64,000 nt of DNA from NCBI RefSeq assembly GCF_946479415.1, contig NZ_CAMLFY010000009.1, positions 13,923-77,922 on the forward strand. Direction: 5' to 3'. A program made the position numbers and the translations under genes. Under the pieces are notes generated by a model that was not told the DNA's origin, did no database searches, and saw only the letters and a list, made by a program, of their open reading frames with translations. Shown here piece by piece: positions 1 to 9,070 of this stretch (positions within the stretch are counted from its first letter, which is position 1; the number at the start of each line of letters is the position of its first letter). The stretch comes from an uncultured Shinella sp. Its GTDB lineage: Bacteria > Pseudomonadota > Alphaproteobacteria > Rhizobiales > Rhizobiaceae.

Positions 1-2
1 CA

Positions 3-1004
3 TCAAAGAATCCCCTTCTGCCAGCCGAGCAGGCGGTCACGCGCCACGAAGAGCAAGCGCACGAGCCCGGCGCAGATCAGCGCCATGATGATCAGGGCGG
101 CATAGACATTGGCATAGGCCGAATAGGCCGTATTGAACTGGAGATACCAGCCGAGGCCGAACTTGGCGCCGAGCATTTCGGCAACGACCAGCACGGCGAA
201 GGAATAGTAGAGCCCCATGAAGATGCCGACGAAGACATTCGGCAACGAAGCCGGGATCGCCACCTTGAAGATCAGGAAACGATTGTCGGCGCCGAGCGTG
301 CGGGCGACGTCGTAGAAGGAACGGTTGACCTGGCTGACGCCGGCCGCCGTGAGGATCGCCACCGGAATGCCGGATGCGAGCGCCACAAGGAAGATCGAGG
401 CATGGAAAGTCGAGGGGAAGATGAAGAAGGTGCAAGGAATCCAGGCGCTTGCCGGCACCGGGCCGATCAGCTTCAGAAGCGGCATGCCCCAATAGGCAAA
501 ACGTTTTGACCAGCCGAGCGCCACGCCGCCGGCAAAGCCGACGAGGATGCCCGAGAAGAAGCCGAGCCCCCAGAGACGCCCGGTATAGGCGATGCAGATC
601 AGCAATCGGTCCCAGTCCGTCACATAGACATGCAGCAGGCCCTGCGGTGGCGAGAAGAACGGTTTTGGCAGCCAGCCAAGCTTGGCCGTCAGCACTTCCC
701 AGACGGCAAGCCACAGGCCGAGCACGATGAACCACGGCCCATAATGCACGAGCGTGCGGCCGGCGCTGCCGAGCCTGTGCACCGTCACCGACAGCGCGAG
801 GAAAATCCCCGCGCCGACGAGCGCTGCGGTGGCAAAAAGCTCCGTCGCGCCCCAGGTGATGACATCGGGCAGACCATAGGTCAGAGCCGCGGTGAGAGTC
901 CACGTGCCGGCCGCGAAAAGCCCGTTGCGCCAAATGCCCGTGAAAGGCAGGGTGAAGGATCGCCGCCCCGCCCCCTCGAATGTATCCTCGACCGCCGCGC
1001 TCAT
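3..1004 (-). CDS. ssuC: ABC transporter permease, sulfonate/nitrate/taurine (SsuC) type
   Basis: Inner-membrane permease of 333 aa for an alkanesulfonate- or taurine-type ABC importer. Several hydrophobic segments are visible. A BPD_transp_1-type EAA loop (YDVARTLGADNRFLIFKVAIP) lies in the C-terminal third, where the ATPase docks. The start at 1004 is chosen because it lies 4 bp after the stop of the binding-protein gene (1009), whereas an upstream ATG at 1067 would overlap it by about 60 bp. The stop TGA at 3-5 overlaps an ATG at 1-3 in the ATGA manner, so the next gene, probably the ATPase SsuB, begins at the window edge. The family is clear; the exact substrate is inferred from ssuD nearby. 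Confidence 0.85.
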   Translation of the reverse strand: MSAAVEDTFEGAGRRSFTLPFTGIWRNGLFAAGTWTLTAALTYGLPDVITWGATELFATAALVGAGIFLALSVTVHRLGSAGRTLVHYGPWFIVLGLWLAVWEVLTAKLGWLPKPFFSPPQGLLHVYVTDWDRLLICIAYTGRLWGLGFFSGILVGFAGGVALGWSKRFAYWGMPLLKLIGPVPASAWIPCTFFIFPSTFHASIFLVALASGIPVAILTAAGVSQVNRSFYDVARTLGADNRFLIFKVAIPASLPNVFVGIFMGLYYSFAVLVVAEMLGAKFGLGWYLQFNTAYSAYANVYAALIIMALICAGLVRLLFVARDRLLGWQKGIL

Positions 1005-1008
1005 GGCA

Positions 1009-2043
1009 TCACGCGAAGATGTCGATGGTGATGCGGTTGGCAATCTCGGCCGGATCGGTGCCTGCATCGATGACGCCGGTGAGCTTCAGGTCCTCGTAGC
1101 CGATCTGCACTTCCTTCAGCAGGTCCTTGCCGAACCAATGGTCGTGATAGGTGAAGGAAGCGAGCACTTCCGTGAGGTCTTCAAGCGATAGGCCGGGTTT
1201 CAGCGTGTCGAAATACCACTTGGCGACTTCGTCCGGGTGCTTTGCCGTGTATTGGTGGATTTCCAGATTGGCGGCGGCGACGCGCTTGATGGCATCCTTG
1301 TTGGCTTCATAATAATCGCCGTTGACGCCGAGCACGCAGCAGACGCGGTCCTTGAAGGTGCCGGTCTGCGTATCCGCCACGCGGCGGAAACCATGCTTCT
1401 TCTCGTAGGAATAGGCCCAGGGGTCCATATGCGCGACGGCATCCGCCTCACCCTTCAGAACACCCTCGGCGACGAGATCGAAGGGGAAGACCTTCCAGGT
1501 GACGTCGGTTTCCGGGTTGAGGCCGGCCTTGGCGAGCGCGACCGAGAAGGCGACGCGCGAGGGCGACATGACGTCGAAGGTGCCGATCGTCTTGCCCTTG
1601 AGGTCGGTCAGCGTCTTGATGTCGGAATCCGGCTGGACGAGAATGCTCTGGCAGCCGCCATGCGAGCCGGCAAACAGGCGCACATCGAACCCCTGCTCGA
1701 TCGGCTTCAGCCAATCGTAGAGCAGGCCCGGACCGGCCTCGGCCTTGCGGGTGGCGAGCGCCTGGATGAGCGTCTGGCCGCTGGCACCCTGATAGAACAG
1801 TTCCACGTCGAGGCCGCGCTTGGCATAGATGCCCTTGGACAGGCCGAAACCGACGGGCGAATGGCAGGCGGCGACCTCGGTCCATTCCAGCTTGATCGGA
1901 ATGAGATTGCCGGCGATGGCGTAGCGCGTCGAGCGCGCGCCGATCACACCGGCGCCGGCGGCCACGGCCGTCACACCCGCCGCCTTGATGACGCTGCGGC
2001 GTGAAAGGCCCTTGGAGAGAATGGATTCGGGTTGCTGGCTCAT
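1009..2043 (-). CDS. ssuA: Sulfonate/nitrate/taurine ABC transporter substrate-binding protein with Tat signal
   Basis: Periplasmic binding protein of 344 aa, NMT1/SsuA type. A twin-arginine signal (SRRSVIKAAG, about residues 14-23, followed by an Ala/Gly-rich hydrophobic stretch) points to Tat export. The mature domain begins near IPIKLEW and has the typical run from an EVAACHSPVGFGLSKG segment to DLKGKTIGTFD. The ATG at 2043 is preceded by an AGGGGA ribosome site. An upstream in-frame ATG would add 45 residues before the Tat motif and is unlikely. It is cotranscribed with the permease that starts 4 bp downstream. The substrate (alkanesulfonate, taurine or a related compound) is inferred from context. 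Confidence 0.85.
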   Translation of the reverse strand: MSQQPESILSKGLSRRSVIKAAGVTAVAAGAGVIGARSTRYAIAGNLIPIKLEWTEVAACHSPVGFGLSKGIYAKRGLDVELFYQGASGQTLIQALATRKAEAGPGLLYDWLKPIEQGFDVRLFAGSHGGCQSILVQPDSDIKTLTDLKGKTIGTFDVMSPSRVAFSVALAKAGLNPETDVTWKVFPFDLVAEGVLKGEADAVAHMDPWAYSYEKKHGFRRVADTQTGTFKDRVCCVLGVNGDYYEANKDAIKRVAAANLEIHQYTAKHPDEVAKWYFDTLKPGLSLEDLTEVLASFTYHDHWFGKDLLKEVQIGYEDLKLTGVIDAGTDPAEIANRITIDIFA

Positions 2044-2096
2044 CTGTTGTCCCCTGACAGGTTGATGCGGACAGCCTAGCGATATTGATAATAGTT

Positions 2097-2108
2097 TATA
2101 GATTTTAT
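2097..2108. promoter_or_regulatory. AT-rich TATAGA motif upstream of ssuA
   Basis: The sequence TATAGATTTTAT lies about 55 bp upstream of the ssuA start in an otherwise GC-rich context. Closely similar TATAGA-WWW-TAT strings occur upstream of the amino-acid ABC operon (2862) and of ssuD (6317). It may be a shared promoter or operator element for the sulfur genes. The function is inferred from position and similarity only. Confidence 0.3.
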
Positions 2109-2274
2109 GGATTATTATGCGCGGACAAAAGGGAATATTCTTTCGCCCGAAGCCGACGGCTTGGATTGGCATCCTCACACAACCACGTGACCTCTGCTCG
2201 GCCTACCAAGCGGCGGAAGTGCGCCAACGTTGACCGGCCAAAAGCGCTGAACCAATGCCGTAAAAGGAGACCCC

Positions 2275-2578
2275 ATGATCACAGGCTCCCAGTGCCAGGC
2301 AGCACGAGCCCTTGTCGAATACAGCCGGGAGCCGCCTTGCGACGGCATCGGGCGCTGCCATCGAAACGATCGAGAGCTTCGAACGAAAGCGCGGCAAACC
2401 CGATGAGCCCAGCATCAACGCATTGCAGTCTTCGCTTGAGCTCGCGGGGACGCTGTCCCTACCGGATGGCGATCATGGCGGCGCCGGGGTGCGTCTGAAA
2501 TTCAACAGTTCCGAAACCCGGTGCATCGCGACCCTGGAAGGCGAAGGCGGCCTTGTCGCCCATGATGACGTCCCGTGA
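2275..2578 (+). pseudogene. Frameshifted XRE-family transcriptional regulator remnant
   Basis: An ATG at 2275 behind an AAAGGAGA ribosome site opens with MITGSQCQAARALVEYSRE, the usual start of a small XRE/Cro-type helix-turn-helix regulator. The frame then becomes nonsense. In the next frame the family continues at once with RLATASGAAIETIESFERK, an INALQSSLELAG helix and a GGAGVRLKF end. One extra C near 2334 explains the break, which leaves the first frame to stop near 2404. This is therefore a recently decayed DNA-binding regulator gene; the intact form would be near 100 aa. The following stretch to 2949 contains only an AT-rich, promoter-like segment and no gene I can support. Confidence 0.7.
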
Positions 2579-2861
2579 CCGTGTCCAACCGGGATCGCGG
2601 ATTCAGCGAAGGCTTGAGCACTCCGCTCGGAAATAACTTATCTCCTGAGAGCCATGCCCCCACCATATCTTTTTGATGCGGGGCGTTGATTTCCGCCACA
2701 AGCCCCAAGGCCAAAGACGCTCCGGCGCAACCTCTCCAGCCCGCGTGCCGGCAGCGCTCCTCCCCTGCAATCCGCAGATCGATCCAGGACTGTCTCAACG
2801 AGAAGCAATTTGCTTCAGAAATGCGCAACTTTGGATGCTCATTTCTTAATTACATTAATTT

Positions 2862-2873
2862 TATAGATAATAT
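2862..2873. promoter_or_regulatory. AT-rich TATAGA motif upstream of amino-acid ABC operon
   Basis: TATAGATAATAT lies 77 bp upstream of the start of the binding-protein gene at 2950, within an AT-rich tract (2840-2880). It resembles the motifs at 2097 and 6317. A promoter or a shared operator is possible; this rests only on composition and recurrence. Confidence 0.3.
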
Positions 2874-2949
2874 AGGCAATCTTCTCTCGCTCGGCGAAGC
2901 CTCCCGGCGGCGGAAGCTCGGTTCTTTTTGAAAATGGGGACATTTCAAT

Positions 2950-3981
2950 ATGATAGTACACAAGACATTCCGGCGGGTGGTCCAGTCGGCCGCGGCCGCC
3001 GCCTTCCTCGCCACGACCATGCTGTCCGGTCTCGCCCATGCCGGCCCGACGCTCGATAAGATCAACCAGCGCGGCGCGATCAAGGTCGGCGTCGGCACCA
3101 CGCCGGGTTTCTTCGCGCCTGATGGTGACGGCAAGTGGAAGGGCTTCTTCGTCGATTACGGCCGCGCGCTGTCCATCGCCGTCTTCGGCTCGCCCGACAA
3201 TGTGGAGTTCACCGCCTCCTCACCGCAGCAGCGCCTGCCGGCCCTCCAGAGCGGCGAATTCGACATCCTGCTCTCCGGCGTGACCGTCACCGCCACCCGC
3301 GCCTTCAAGCTCGGTTTCCACTTCGGCCCGACAGTCTTCTATGACGGCCAGGGCATCCTGGTGCGCAAGGATCTCGGCGTGACCAAGGCCGCCGATCTCG
3401 ACGGTGCGACCATAGGCGCGCAGAGCGGCACGACCGGCGAATTGAACGTCGCCGACTTCTTCCGCAAGACCGGCAAGACCTTCACGCCCGTCACCATCGA
3501 GGACACCGGACAGTTCATCGACGCGCTGGAATCCGGCCGCGTTGATGCAATCACGCAGGACTCGTCCGATCTGGTCGGCAAGCGCACCCAGCTGAAGAAG
3601 CCGGACGATTACGTCCTGCTGCCCGAGCGCCTCTCCAAGGAACCGCTCGCACCGGCGATTGCCGGCGGCGACGACCGCTGGCTGGAGCTCGTCAACTGGA
3701 CGGTGAACGCCACCATCCAGGCCGAGGAATGGGGCATCACCTCGGCCAATGTCGATCAGTTCCTGGAATCGGAAGATCCGGCCATCCAGCGCTTCCTCGG
3801 CGTCGATCCGTCCTTCGCCAAGGATATCGGGCTGGATCCGAAATGGGCCTACAACATCATCAAGACCGTCGGCAATTACGGCGAAATCTATGACCGCAAC
3901 CTCAAGCCGCTCGGCTGGGAGCGCGGCTATAACAGCCTGTGGACCGATGGCGGCCTGCTCTATTCGCCGCCGTTCCGTTGA
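2950..3981 (+). CDS. Amino-acid ABC transporter substrate-binding protein (AapJ-like)
   Basis: Periplasmic solute-binding protein of 343 aa, SBP_bac_3 family. A Sec signal peptide is visible (positive start MIVHKTFRR, Ala-rich core, likely cleavage after GLAHA near residue 31). It is followed by the family opening LDKINQRGAIKVGV and the characteristic FFVDYGRALS, LQSGEFDILLSG and GATIGAQSGTTGELN segments. Length and layout match the general L-amino-acid binding proteins (AapJ/BztA) of rhizobia. The stop overlaps the start of the permease (TGATG at 3979-3983), so the genes are translationally coupled. Given ssuD at the end of the unit, the ligand may be a sulfur-containing amino acid or sulfonate; that part is inference. 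Confidence 0.85.
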   Translation: MIVHKTFRRVVQSAAAAAFLATTMLSGLAHAGPTLDKINQRGAIKVGVGTTPGFFAPDGDGKWKGFFVDYGRALSIAVFGSPDNVEFTASSPQQRLPALQSGEFDILLSGVTVTATRAFKLGFHFGPTVFYDGQGILVRKDLGVTKAADLDGATIGAQSGTTGELNVADFFRKTGKTFTPVTIEDTGQFIDALESGRVDAITQDSSDLVGKRTQLKKPDDYVLLPERLSKEPLAPAIAGGDDRWLELVNWTVNATIQAEEWGITSANVDQFLESEDPAIQRFLGVDPSFAKDIGLDPKWAYNIIKTVGNYGEIYDRNLKPLGWERGYNSLWTDGGLLYSPPFR

Positions 3982-5183
3982 TGTCTGACAGACGCGTGTT
4001 CCGCACCGCCATCGTGCCGGGTCCCCCACGACCCGGCACGTTCGGCAAGATCCGCGCCTGGTGGGGCGGCTGGCCGATCGGCCAGCTTGCCTTCCTGGCC
4101 GCACTTGCGCTTCTCGGCTGGCTGTTGGTTTCGAACGTGCTCGGAACGATGGCGCGCATCGGCATCCTGCCGGGCTTCGGCTTCCTCTCCAGCTCCGCCA
4201 ATTTCGAGATCGGCGAAAGCGCCATCGCCTTTCGCGCGGGCGATACCTATCTGAGAGCCATCGCTGCCGGCCTCATCAACACGCTCAAGGTCTCGCTGCT
4301 CGGCTGTGTGCTCGCCACCATCCTCGGCGTCGTCATCGGCGTTGCCGGCCTGTCGCGCAATCTGCTGCTGTCAGGCCTTGTGCGCTGGTTCATCGAGATC
4401 ACGCGCAACACACCACTGTTGTTGCAGCTCTTCTTCTGGATGGCGCTCGCCAAGGCCCTGCCCGCGCCACGCCAGGCGCCTGCCTTGTTCGACGCGATCT
4501 TCCTTACCAATCGCGGCGTCTATATCCCCTCCCTGTCGCTGGAAGGCGCGCCGTTCGGCGTCCTCGCGGCCTTTGCCCTTGCCGGCGCATTTGGCGCTGC
4601 GCTGCTCCTAGTCCTGCGTCTTTCCAGCCGGCTGACGCGCCGCACCGGAACCGCAGCGATCGTCCTGTCCGTCGGCGCAATCCTCCTGCTGCTCGCGCTT
4701 TCCGGCGCCCGGCCCGTTGCACAGGCGCCCGCCCTTGCCGGCTTCAACATCCGCGGCGGGCTCAATCTCTCGCCGGAATTCGCCGCCCTCCTGACCGGCC
4801 TCGTCGTGAAATTCTCAGCCCTCATCGCCGAGATCGTGCGCGCCGGCATCCAGTCGGTCGGCGCTGGCCAGTGGGAGGCCGCCCGTGCGCTTGGCCTGCA
4901 TGATGGCCAGATCATCCGCCTCGTCGTGCTGCCGCAGGCGCTGCGCGTCATCACACCGCTGACGACGTCGAGCTATCTCGATCTCACCAAGGATTCGAGC
5001 CTCGCCGTCGCCATCGGCTTTCCCGATCTCGTCAGCATCATCAACACCACCGCCAACACGACCGGCCAGTCGATGGAAGCGCTGATCATCCTGATCGGCG
5101 CCTTCCTGACCATCAACCTCGCGCTTTCCGCCCTCATGAATATTTACAACAACCGCGTTGCGCTGCGGGGCTCGACCCGATGA
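3981..5183 (+). CDS. Amino-acid ABC transporter permease (AapQ-like)
   Basis: Inner-membrane permease of 400 aa in the HisMQ family, of the long type found in general L-amino-acid transporters, with a large insert between the first and later membrane segments. The conserved N-terminal GLINTLKVSLLGC and RWFIEITRNTPLLLQLFF motifs are present, as is the EAA loop GQWEAARALGLHDGQIIRLV followed by a proline-rich turn. The start at 3981 overlaps the upstream stop. The gene ends in an ATGA overlap with the second permease. The pair should form the membrane channel fed by the binding protein at 2950. No matching ATPase gene lies in the operon. Confidence 0.85.
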   Translation: MSDRRVFRTAIVPGPPRPGTFGKIRAWWGGWPIGQLAFLAALALLGWLLVSNVLGTMARIGILPGFGFLSSSANFEIGESAIAFRAGDTYLRAIAAGLINTLKVSLLGCVLATILGVVIGVAGLSRNLLLSGLVRWFIEITRNTPLLLQLFFWMALAKALPAPRQAPALFDAIFLTNRGVYIPSLSLEGAPFGVLAAFALAGAFGAALLLVLRLSSRLTRRTGTAAIVLSVGAILLLLALSGARPVAQAPALAGFNIRGGLNLSPEFAALLTGLVVKFSALIAEIVRAGIQSVGAGQWEAARALGLHDGQIIRLVVLPQALRVITPLTTSSYLDLTKDSSLAVAIGFPDLVSIINTTANTTGQSMEALIILIGAFLTINLALSALMNIYNNRVALRGSTR

Positions 5184-6235
5184 CAACAGCCTCCCCTCGC
5201 CTCCTCCAGACCCTGCGCACCGGCCTTTTCGGCACGCGCGCCAACACGCTGATCACGCTCGCAACGCTGCTTTTGCTGTCGCAGATCCTGCCGCCGCTGT
5301 TTCGCTGGGCGGTGCTTGACGCGACCTTCGTCGGCGACGCGGCGGCCTGCACCCGCGAAGGCGCCTGCTGGGCCTTCGTGACGGCGAAGCTGCGCTTCAT
5401 CCTCTTCGCCTTCTATCCGACCGAACTCCTCTGGCGCCCGGCGCTGGTCATCCTGCTTCTCGCTGCCATCCTCACGGCAAGCGCCTTGCCCCGTTTCTGG
5501 GGACGCCCTCTGCTCGTCGCATGGCCGCTGACCATCGTGACTTGCTGGCTTCTGATGCAGGGCACGTTCACATCGACGCCCATCGCCTCGAACCAATGGG
5601 GCGGCCTGCCGGTGACGCTCTTCGTCTGGGCCGTGTGCTTTGCCGCTGCGACACCGATCGCCGTGCTGCTGGCGCTGGCCCGCCGCTCGACGCTCGGCGG
5701 CCTCAGGGCCTTTTCCGTGCTCTATATCGAGCTGATGCGCGGCACGCCGATGGTCGGCATTCTCTATGTCGCCATGCTGATCCTGCCGATGGCCCTGCCG
5801 GACGCGCTTTCCCTCGACAAGATGTTGCGTGCCATCGTGATGATCACGCTGTTCTGGGCAGCCTACATCGCTGAAGTCATCCGCGCCGGCCTGCAGGCCA
5901 TTCCCACAGGCCAGCGCGAGGCGGCCACCGCGCTCGGCCTCGGTTACTGGCGCATGCAACGGCTGGTCATCCTGCCGCAGGCCTTCCGCATCGTCATTCC
6001 CGGCATGGTCAATCTCGCCATCGGCTTCCTGCTCGCCACGTCGCTGCTTGCCGTGATCGGCATCTTTGACCTGCTCAACGCCGCCCGCGCCTCGACCGCC
6101 GATCCGCAATGGCTCGGCTTCTTCAACGAGGCCTATCTGGTGGTGGCGATAATCTATTTCGTCATCTGCTTCGGCGCGTCGCGCTATAGCCGGTGGCTGG
6201 AGAAGCGGCTCGCGTCCGGCGGGAAACGTCCGTGA
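5180..6235 (+). CDS. Amino-acid ABC transporter permease (AapM-like)
   Basis: Second inner-membrane permease, 351 aa, HisMQ family. It shows the N-terminal RWAVLDATFVGD segment typical of AapM/BztC proteins, a central ELMRGTPMVGILYVAM motif and the EAA loop GQREAATALGLGYWRMQRLV. Its start overlaps the end of the first permease by 4 bp (ATGA). The usual AapP/BztD ATPase gene does not follow; instead a 160-bp gap with an AT-rich promoter-like region leads to the sulfonate monooxygenase gene. The ATPase must be supplied from elsewhere, or the system has lost it. Confidence 0.85.
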   Translation: MTTASPRLLQTLRTGLFGTRANTLITLATLLLLSQILPPLFRWAVLDATFVGDAAACTREGACWAFVTAKLRFILFAFYPTELLWRPALVILLLAAILTASALPRFWGRPLLVAWPLTIVTCWLLMQGTFTSTPIASNQWGGLPVTLFVWAVCFAAATPIAVLLALARRSTLGGLRAFSVLYIELMRGTPMVGILYVAMLILPMALPDALSLDKMLRAIVMITLFWAAYIAEVIRAGLQAIPTGQREAATALGLGYWRMQRLVILPQAFRIVIPGMVNLAIGFLLATSLLAVIGIFDLLNAARASTADPQWLGFFNEAYLVVAIIYFVICFGASRYSRWLEKRLASGGKRP

Positions 6236-6316
6236 CCGAGCGACCCGGCAAAACGCCGCCGGCGACGAAAAATTCCAACAAGCGCCCCAGGACGAAATAT
6301 AATTCCTTACTGAAAC

Positions 6317-6335
6317 TATAGAATTTATTATTCTA
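6317..6335. promoter_or_regulatory. AT-rich motif with inverted repeat upstream of ssuD
   Basis: TATAGAATTTAT at 6317-6328 overlaps an inverted repeat with arms TAGAAT and ATTCTA separated by 5 bp (6319-6335). It lies about 65 bp upstream of the ssuD start and resembles the motifs at 2097 and 2862. It is a candidate operator or promoter of the sulfur genes; the assignment is inference. Confidence 0.35.
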
Positions 6336-6399
6336 CCCGTGACTGGACAGGCGACGCCCTGCCCTCCGATCGACAGACCGCACAGGCAGGATGGCCTCC

Positions 6400-7569
6400 A
6401 TGACACAGACCGACAAGCCCCTCGATTTCCTCTGGTTCATTCCAAGCTCCGGCGACGGCTCCTATCTCGGCTCCGACGATCTCGCCCGTCCGGCCGATCC
6501 GGGCTATTTCCGCGAAATCGCCGTCGCGGTCGATCGCCTCGGCTATTCCGGCGTCCTGATCCCGGTCGGTGCGGCCTGCGAGGAATCCTTCGTGCTGGCC
6601 GCCGATCTCGCCGCCCGCACCGAGCGCCTGAAATTCCTCGTCGCCATCCGCCCCGGCACTGCCACGCCCGCCTATTACGCCCGCCTCGCCGCGACGCTCG
6701 ACCGTGTCTCGAACGGCCGCCTGCTGCTCAACATCGTCGTGGGTGGCAGCGCACAGGAACTGGCCGGCGACGGCATCTTCCTGCCGCATGACGAGCGCTA
6801 CGACCACGCCTCGGAATTCTTCCAGGTCTTCAACGAGCTGATCGAGACCGGCCACTCCACGCTCGACGGCAAATATATCAAGGCGATCGATGCCAAGCTC
6901 GGCTTGCCGCCGGTGCAGCAGCCGCGCCCACCGATCTATTTCGGCGGCTCCTCGGATGCGGCCATCGATTTTGCCGGCGGCCTCGTCGACAAATATCTGA
7001 CCTGGGGCGAACCGCCGGCACAGGTGGCCGAAAAGATCGCCCATGCCCGCAAGGCCGCGGCCGCCAAGGGCCGCGAAGCCTCCTTCGGCATCCGTCTGCA
7101 TTTCATCGTGCGCGAGACGGACGACGAGGCGTGGGAGGCCGCCGACCGGCTGATCTCGAAACTGTCCGACGACGCCATCGCCTCGGCGCAGGAGGTGCTG
7201 ACGAAGAATTCCGATTCCGTCGGCCAGGCGCGCATGGTGGCTTTGCACAATGGCCGGCGTGACAAGCTGGAAGTCTCGCCGAACCTCTGGGCCGGCATCG
7301 GCCTGGTGCGCTCGGGCGCCGGCACGGCCCTCGTCGGCTCGCCGAAGACCGTCGCCGCCCGCCTGCGCGAATACCAGGCGCTCGGCATCGATACGGTCAT
7401 CGCCTCGGGTTATCCGCATCTTGAGGAGGCCTACCGCGTTTCCGAACTGCTCTTCCCCGAGCTTGGCCTGCCCGGTCCGCACGATCAGTTGCGCTCTTCC
7501 TTCGGCGCCCATCATGTCTTCGGCGGCGGCGGTCATGGCGGCAATGTCAAGCTCACCTCGGCGTCGTAA
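6400..7569 (+). CDS. ssuD: FMNH2-dependent alkanesulfonate monooxygenase
   Basis: Flavin-dependent monooxygenase of 389 aa in the bacterial luciferase-like fold. It should cleave alkanesulfonates to an aldehyde and sulfite with FMNH2 from a separate reductase. The opening [17 protein letters not shown] and the segments [23 protein letters not shown] and [12 protein letters not shown] are diagnostic of SsuD/MsuD. The C-terminal [18 protein letters not shown] is also family-typical. The ATG at 6400 is preferred over 6391 because AGGATGG sits at suitable spacing. Together with ssuA/ssuC it supplies sulfur from sulfonates under sulfate limitation. A terminator follows at 7601. Confidence 0.9.
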   Translation: MTQTDKPLDFLWFIPSSGDGSYLGSDDLARPADPGYFREIAVAVDRLGYSGVLIPVGAACEESFVLAADLAARTERLKFLVAIRPGTATPAYYARLAATLDRVSNGRLLLNIVVGGSAQELAGDGIFLPHDERYDHASEFFQVFNELIETGHSTLDGKYIKAIDAKLGLPPVQQPRPPIYFGGSSDAAIDFAGGLVDKYLTWGEPPAQVAEKIAHARKAAAAKGREASFGIRLHFIVRETDDEAWEAADRLISKLSDDAIASAQEVLTKNSDSVGQARMVALHNGRRDKLEVSPNLWAGIGLVRSGAGTALVGSPKTVAARLREYQALGIDTVIASGYPHLEEAYRVSELLFPELGLPGPHDQLRSSFGAHHVFGGGGHGGNVKLTSAS

Positions 7570-7600
7570 CGCCGCGCTCTCCGGGCCGTGAAAACGGCGA

Positions 7601-7637
7601 AACCGCTCGCGTTCCGAAGGGGCACGGGCGGTTTTTT
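7601..7637 (+). terminator. Rho-independent terminator after ssuD
   Basis: Stem AACCGCTCG (7601-7609) pairs with CGGGCGGTT (7625-7633, one G-T wobble) across a 15-nt loop and runs into six T residues. It is placed 30 bp after the ssuD stop and ends that unit. Confidence 0.75.
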
Positions 7638-7715
7638 CATGGGAGGATTTTATCCCGCCCCCTCCCGCCACGCCGATGTTGCGCTAAGGTGATGCCATCG
7701 GAAGGGAGATTCAGC

Positions 7716-7769
7716 ATGCACATCGGACATTCAGTCGCCGCGCCAATGGTTGAAGGAAGTCCGGCGTGA
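7716..7769 (+). other. Possible 17-codon leader ORF overlapping pncB start
   Basis: An ATG at 7716 behind a GAAGGGAGA ribosome site encodes 17 residues ([17 protein letters not shown]). Its TGA overlaps the GTG start of pncB. This could be a translationally coupled leader, or the ribosome site may be fortuitous. There is no other support. Confidence 0.25.
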
Positions 7770-9070
7770 CCGTCACCGATTTCGCAACCCGCACGTACGA
7801 TCATAATTTCCGGCTCGACCCGATCGTGCGCAGCCTGCTCGATACGGACTTCTACAAGCTGCTGATGCTCCAGATGATCCGGCAGCTGCATCCCGATGTG
7901 AATGCGACCTTTTCCCTGATCAACCGCACGAAGAGCGTGCGGCTCGGCGAGATCATCGACGAAGGAGAGCTGCGCGCCCAACTCGACCACGCCCGCAGCC
8001 TGCGCTTCACCAAGAAGGAGCTGATCTGGCTCGCCGGCAACAGCTTCTACGGCAAGGCCCGCATGTTCGGTCCGGACTTCATCGCCTGGCTTTCCGCCTT
8101 CCAGCTGCCGGACTACGAACTGCGCAAGGCCGACGGACAATATGAGCTGCATTTCGACGGCCCTTGGACGCACACGATGATGTGGGAGATCCCGGCACTG
8201 ACCATCATCAACGAGCTGAAGTCCCGCGCCGCCATGCGCGACAAGGGGCGCTTCGCACTCGATGTGCTCTATGCCCGCGCCAAGGCGCAGCTCTGGGAGA
8301 AGGTGGAGCGTCTCCGGCGCCTGCCCGATCTCGTCATCTCCGATTTCGGCACGCGCCGCCGCCATGGTTTCCTTTGGCAGCGCTGGTGCGTGGAAGCCCT
8401 GAAGGAAGGGCTCGGTGAGCGCTTCATCGGCACATCCAACGTACTGCTTGCCATGGACACCGATCTCGAAGCGATCGGCACCAATGCGCATGAATTGCCG
8501 ATGGTCGCCGCGGCGCTTGCGAGGGATGACGCTGCCCTTGCGCAGGCGCCCTATCGGGTGCTGGATGAATGGCGACAGCACTACAACGGCAACCTTTTGA
8601 TTGCGCTGCCCGACGCCTTCGGCACCGCCGCCTTCCTTGCCAATGCCCCGGACTGGCTGGCGGACTGGACCGGCTTTCGCCCGGACAGCGCGCCACCCAT
8701 CGAGGGCGGCGAGCAGATCATCCGCTGGTGGCAGGAGAGAGGCCGCGCCCCCCGCGAAAAACTGCTGATCTTCTCCGACGGCATGGATGTCGATACGATC
8801 GAGGAGACCTACAAGCATTTCCACGGCCGCGTGCGCATGAGCTTCGGCTGGGGCACCAATCTCACCAACGATTTCCGGGGTTGCGACCCCGATGGCGGCA
8901 ATGGCCTCGACCCGATCTCGCTGGTCTGCAAAGTGACGAGCGCCAATGGCCACCCGGCGGTCAAGCTGTCGGACAATCCGCTGAAGGCAACGGGCGATCC
9001 CGCCGAAATCGAACGCTATCGCCGTGTGTTCGGAACGGCGGTGCAGGAGGCGCGCCCGGTCGAAGTTTAG
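7766..9070 (+). CDS. pncB: Nicotinate phosphoribosyltransferase
   Basis: Cytoplasmic enzyme of 434 aa that converts nicotinate and PRPP to nicotinate mononucleotide in the NAD salvage (Preiss-Handler) pathway. The family start [16 protein letters not shown] is present, as are the [15 protein letters not shown] motif, which holds the phosphorylated-histidine region, [10 protein letters not shown] and the C-terminal [13 protein letters not shown] phosphate-binding turn. Translation starts at GTG 7766 with a GAAGGAAG ribosome site. It is convergent with otsB and the two coding regions overlap by 4 bp at 9067-9070. Confidence 0.93.
   Translation: MTVTDFATRTYDHNFRLDPIVRSLLDTDFYKLLMLQMIRQLHPDVNATFSLINRTKSVRLGEIIDEGELRAQLDHARSLRFTKKELIWLAGNSFYGKARMFGPDFIAWLSAFQLPDYELRKADGQYELHFDGPWTHTMMWEIPALTIINELKSRAAMRDKGRFALDVLYARAKAQLWEKVERLRRLPDLVISDFGTRRRHGFLWQRWCVEALKEGLGERFIGTSNVLLAMDTDLEAIGTNAHELPMVAAALARDDAALAQAPYRVLDEWRQHYNGNLLIALPDAFGTAAFLANAPDWLADWTGFRPDSAPPIEGGEQIIRWWQERGRAPREKLLIFSDGMDVDTIEETYKHFHGRVRMSFGWGTNLTNDFRGCDPDGGNGLDPISLVCKVTSANGHPAVKLSDNPLKATGDPAEIERYRRVFGTAVQEARPVEV

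Noticed and set aside
5144..6406. 420-codon minus-strand open frame across the amino-acid permease gene
   Set aside because: It is antisense to a clear permease with EAA motif; its composition (Gln/His/Arg/Asp-rich, no domain) is typical of a GC-rich shadow frame.
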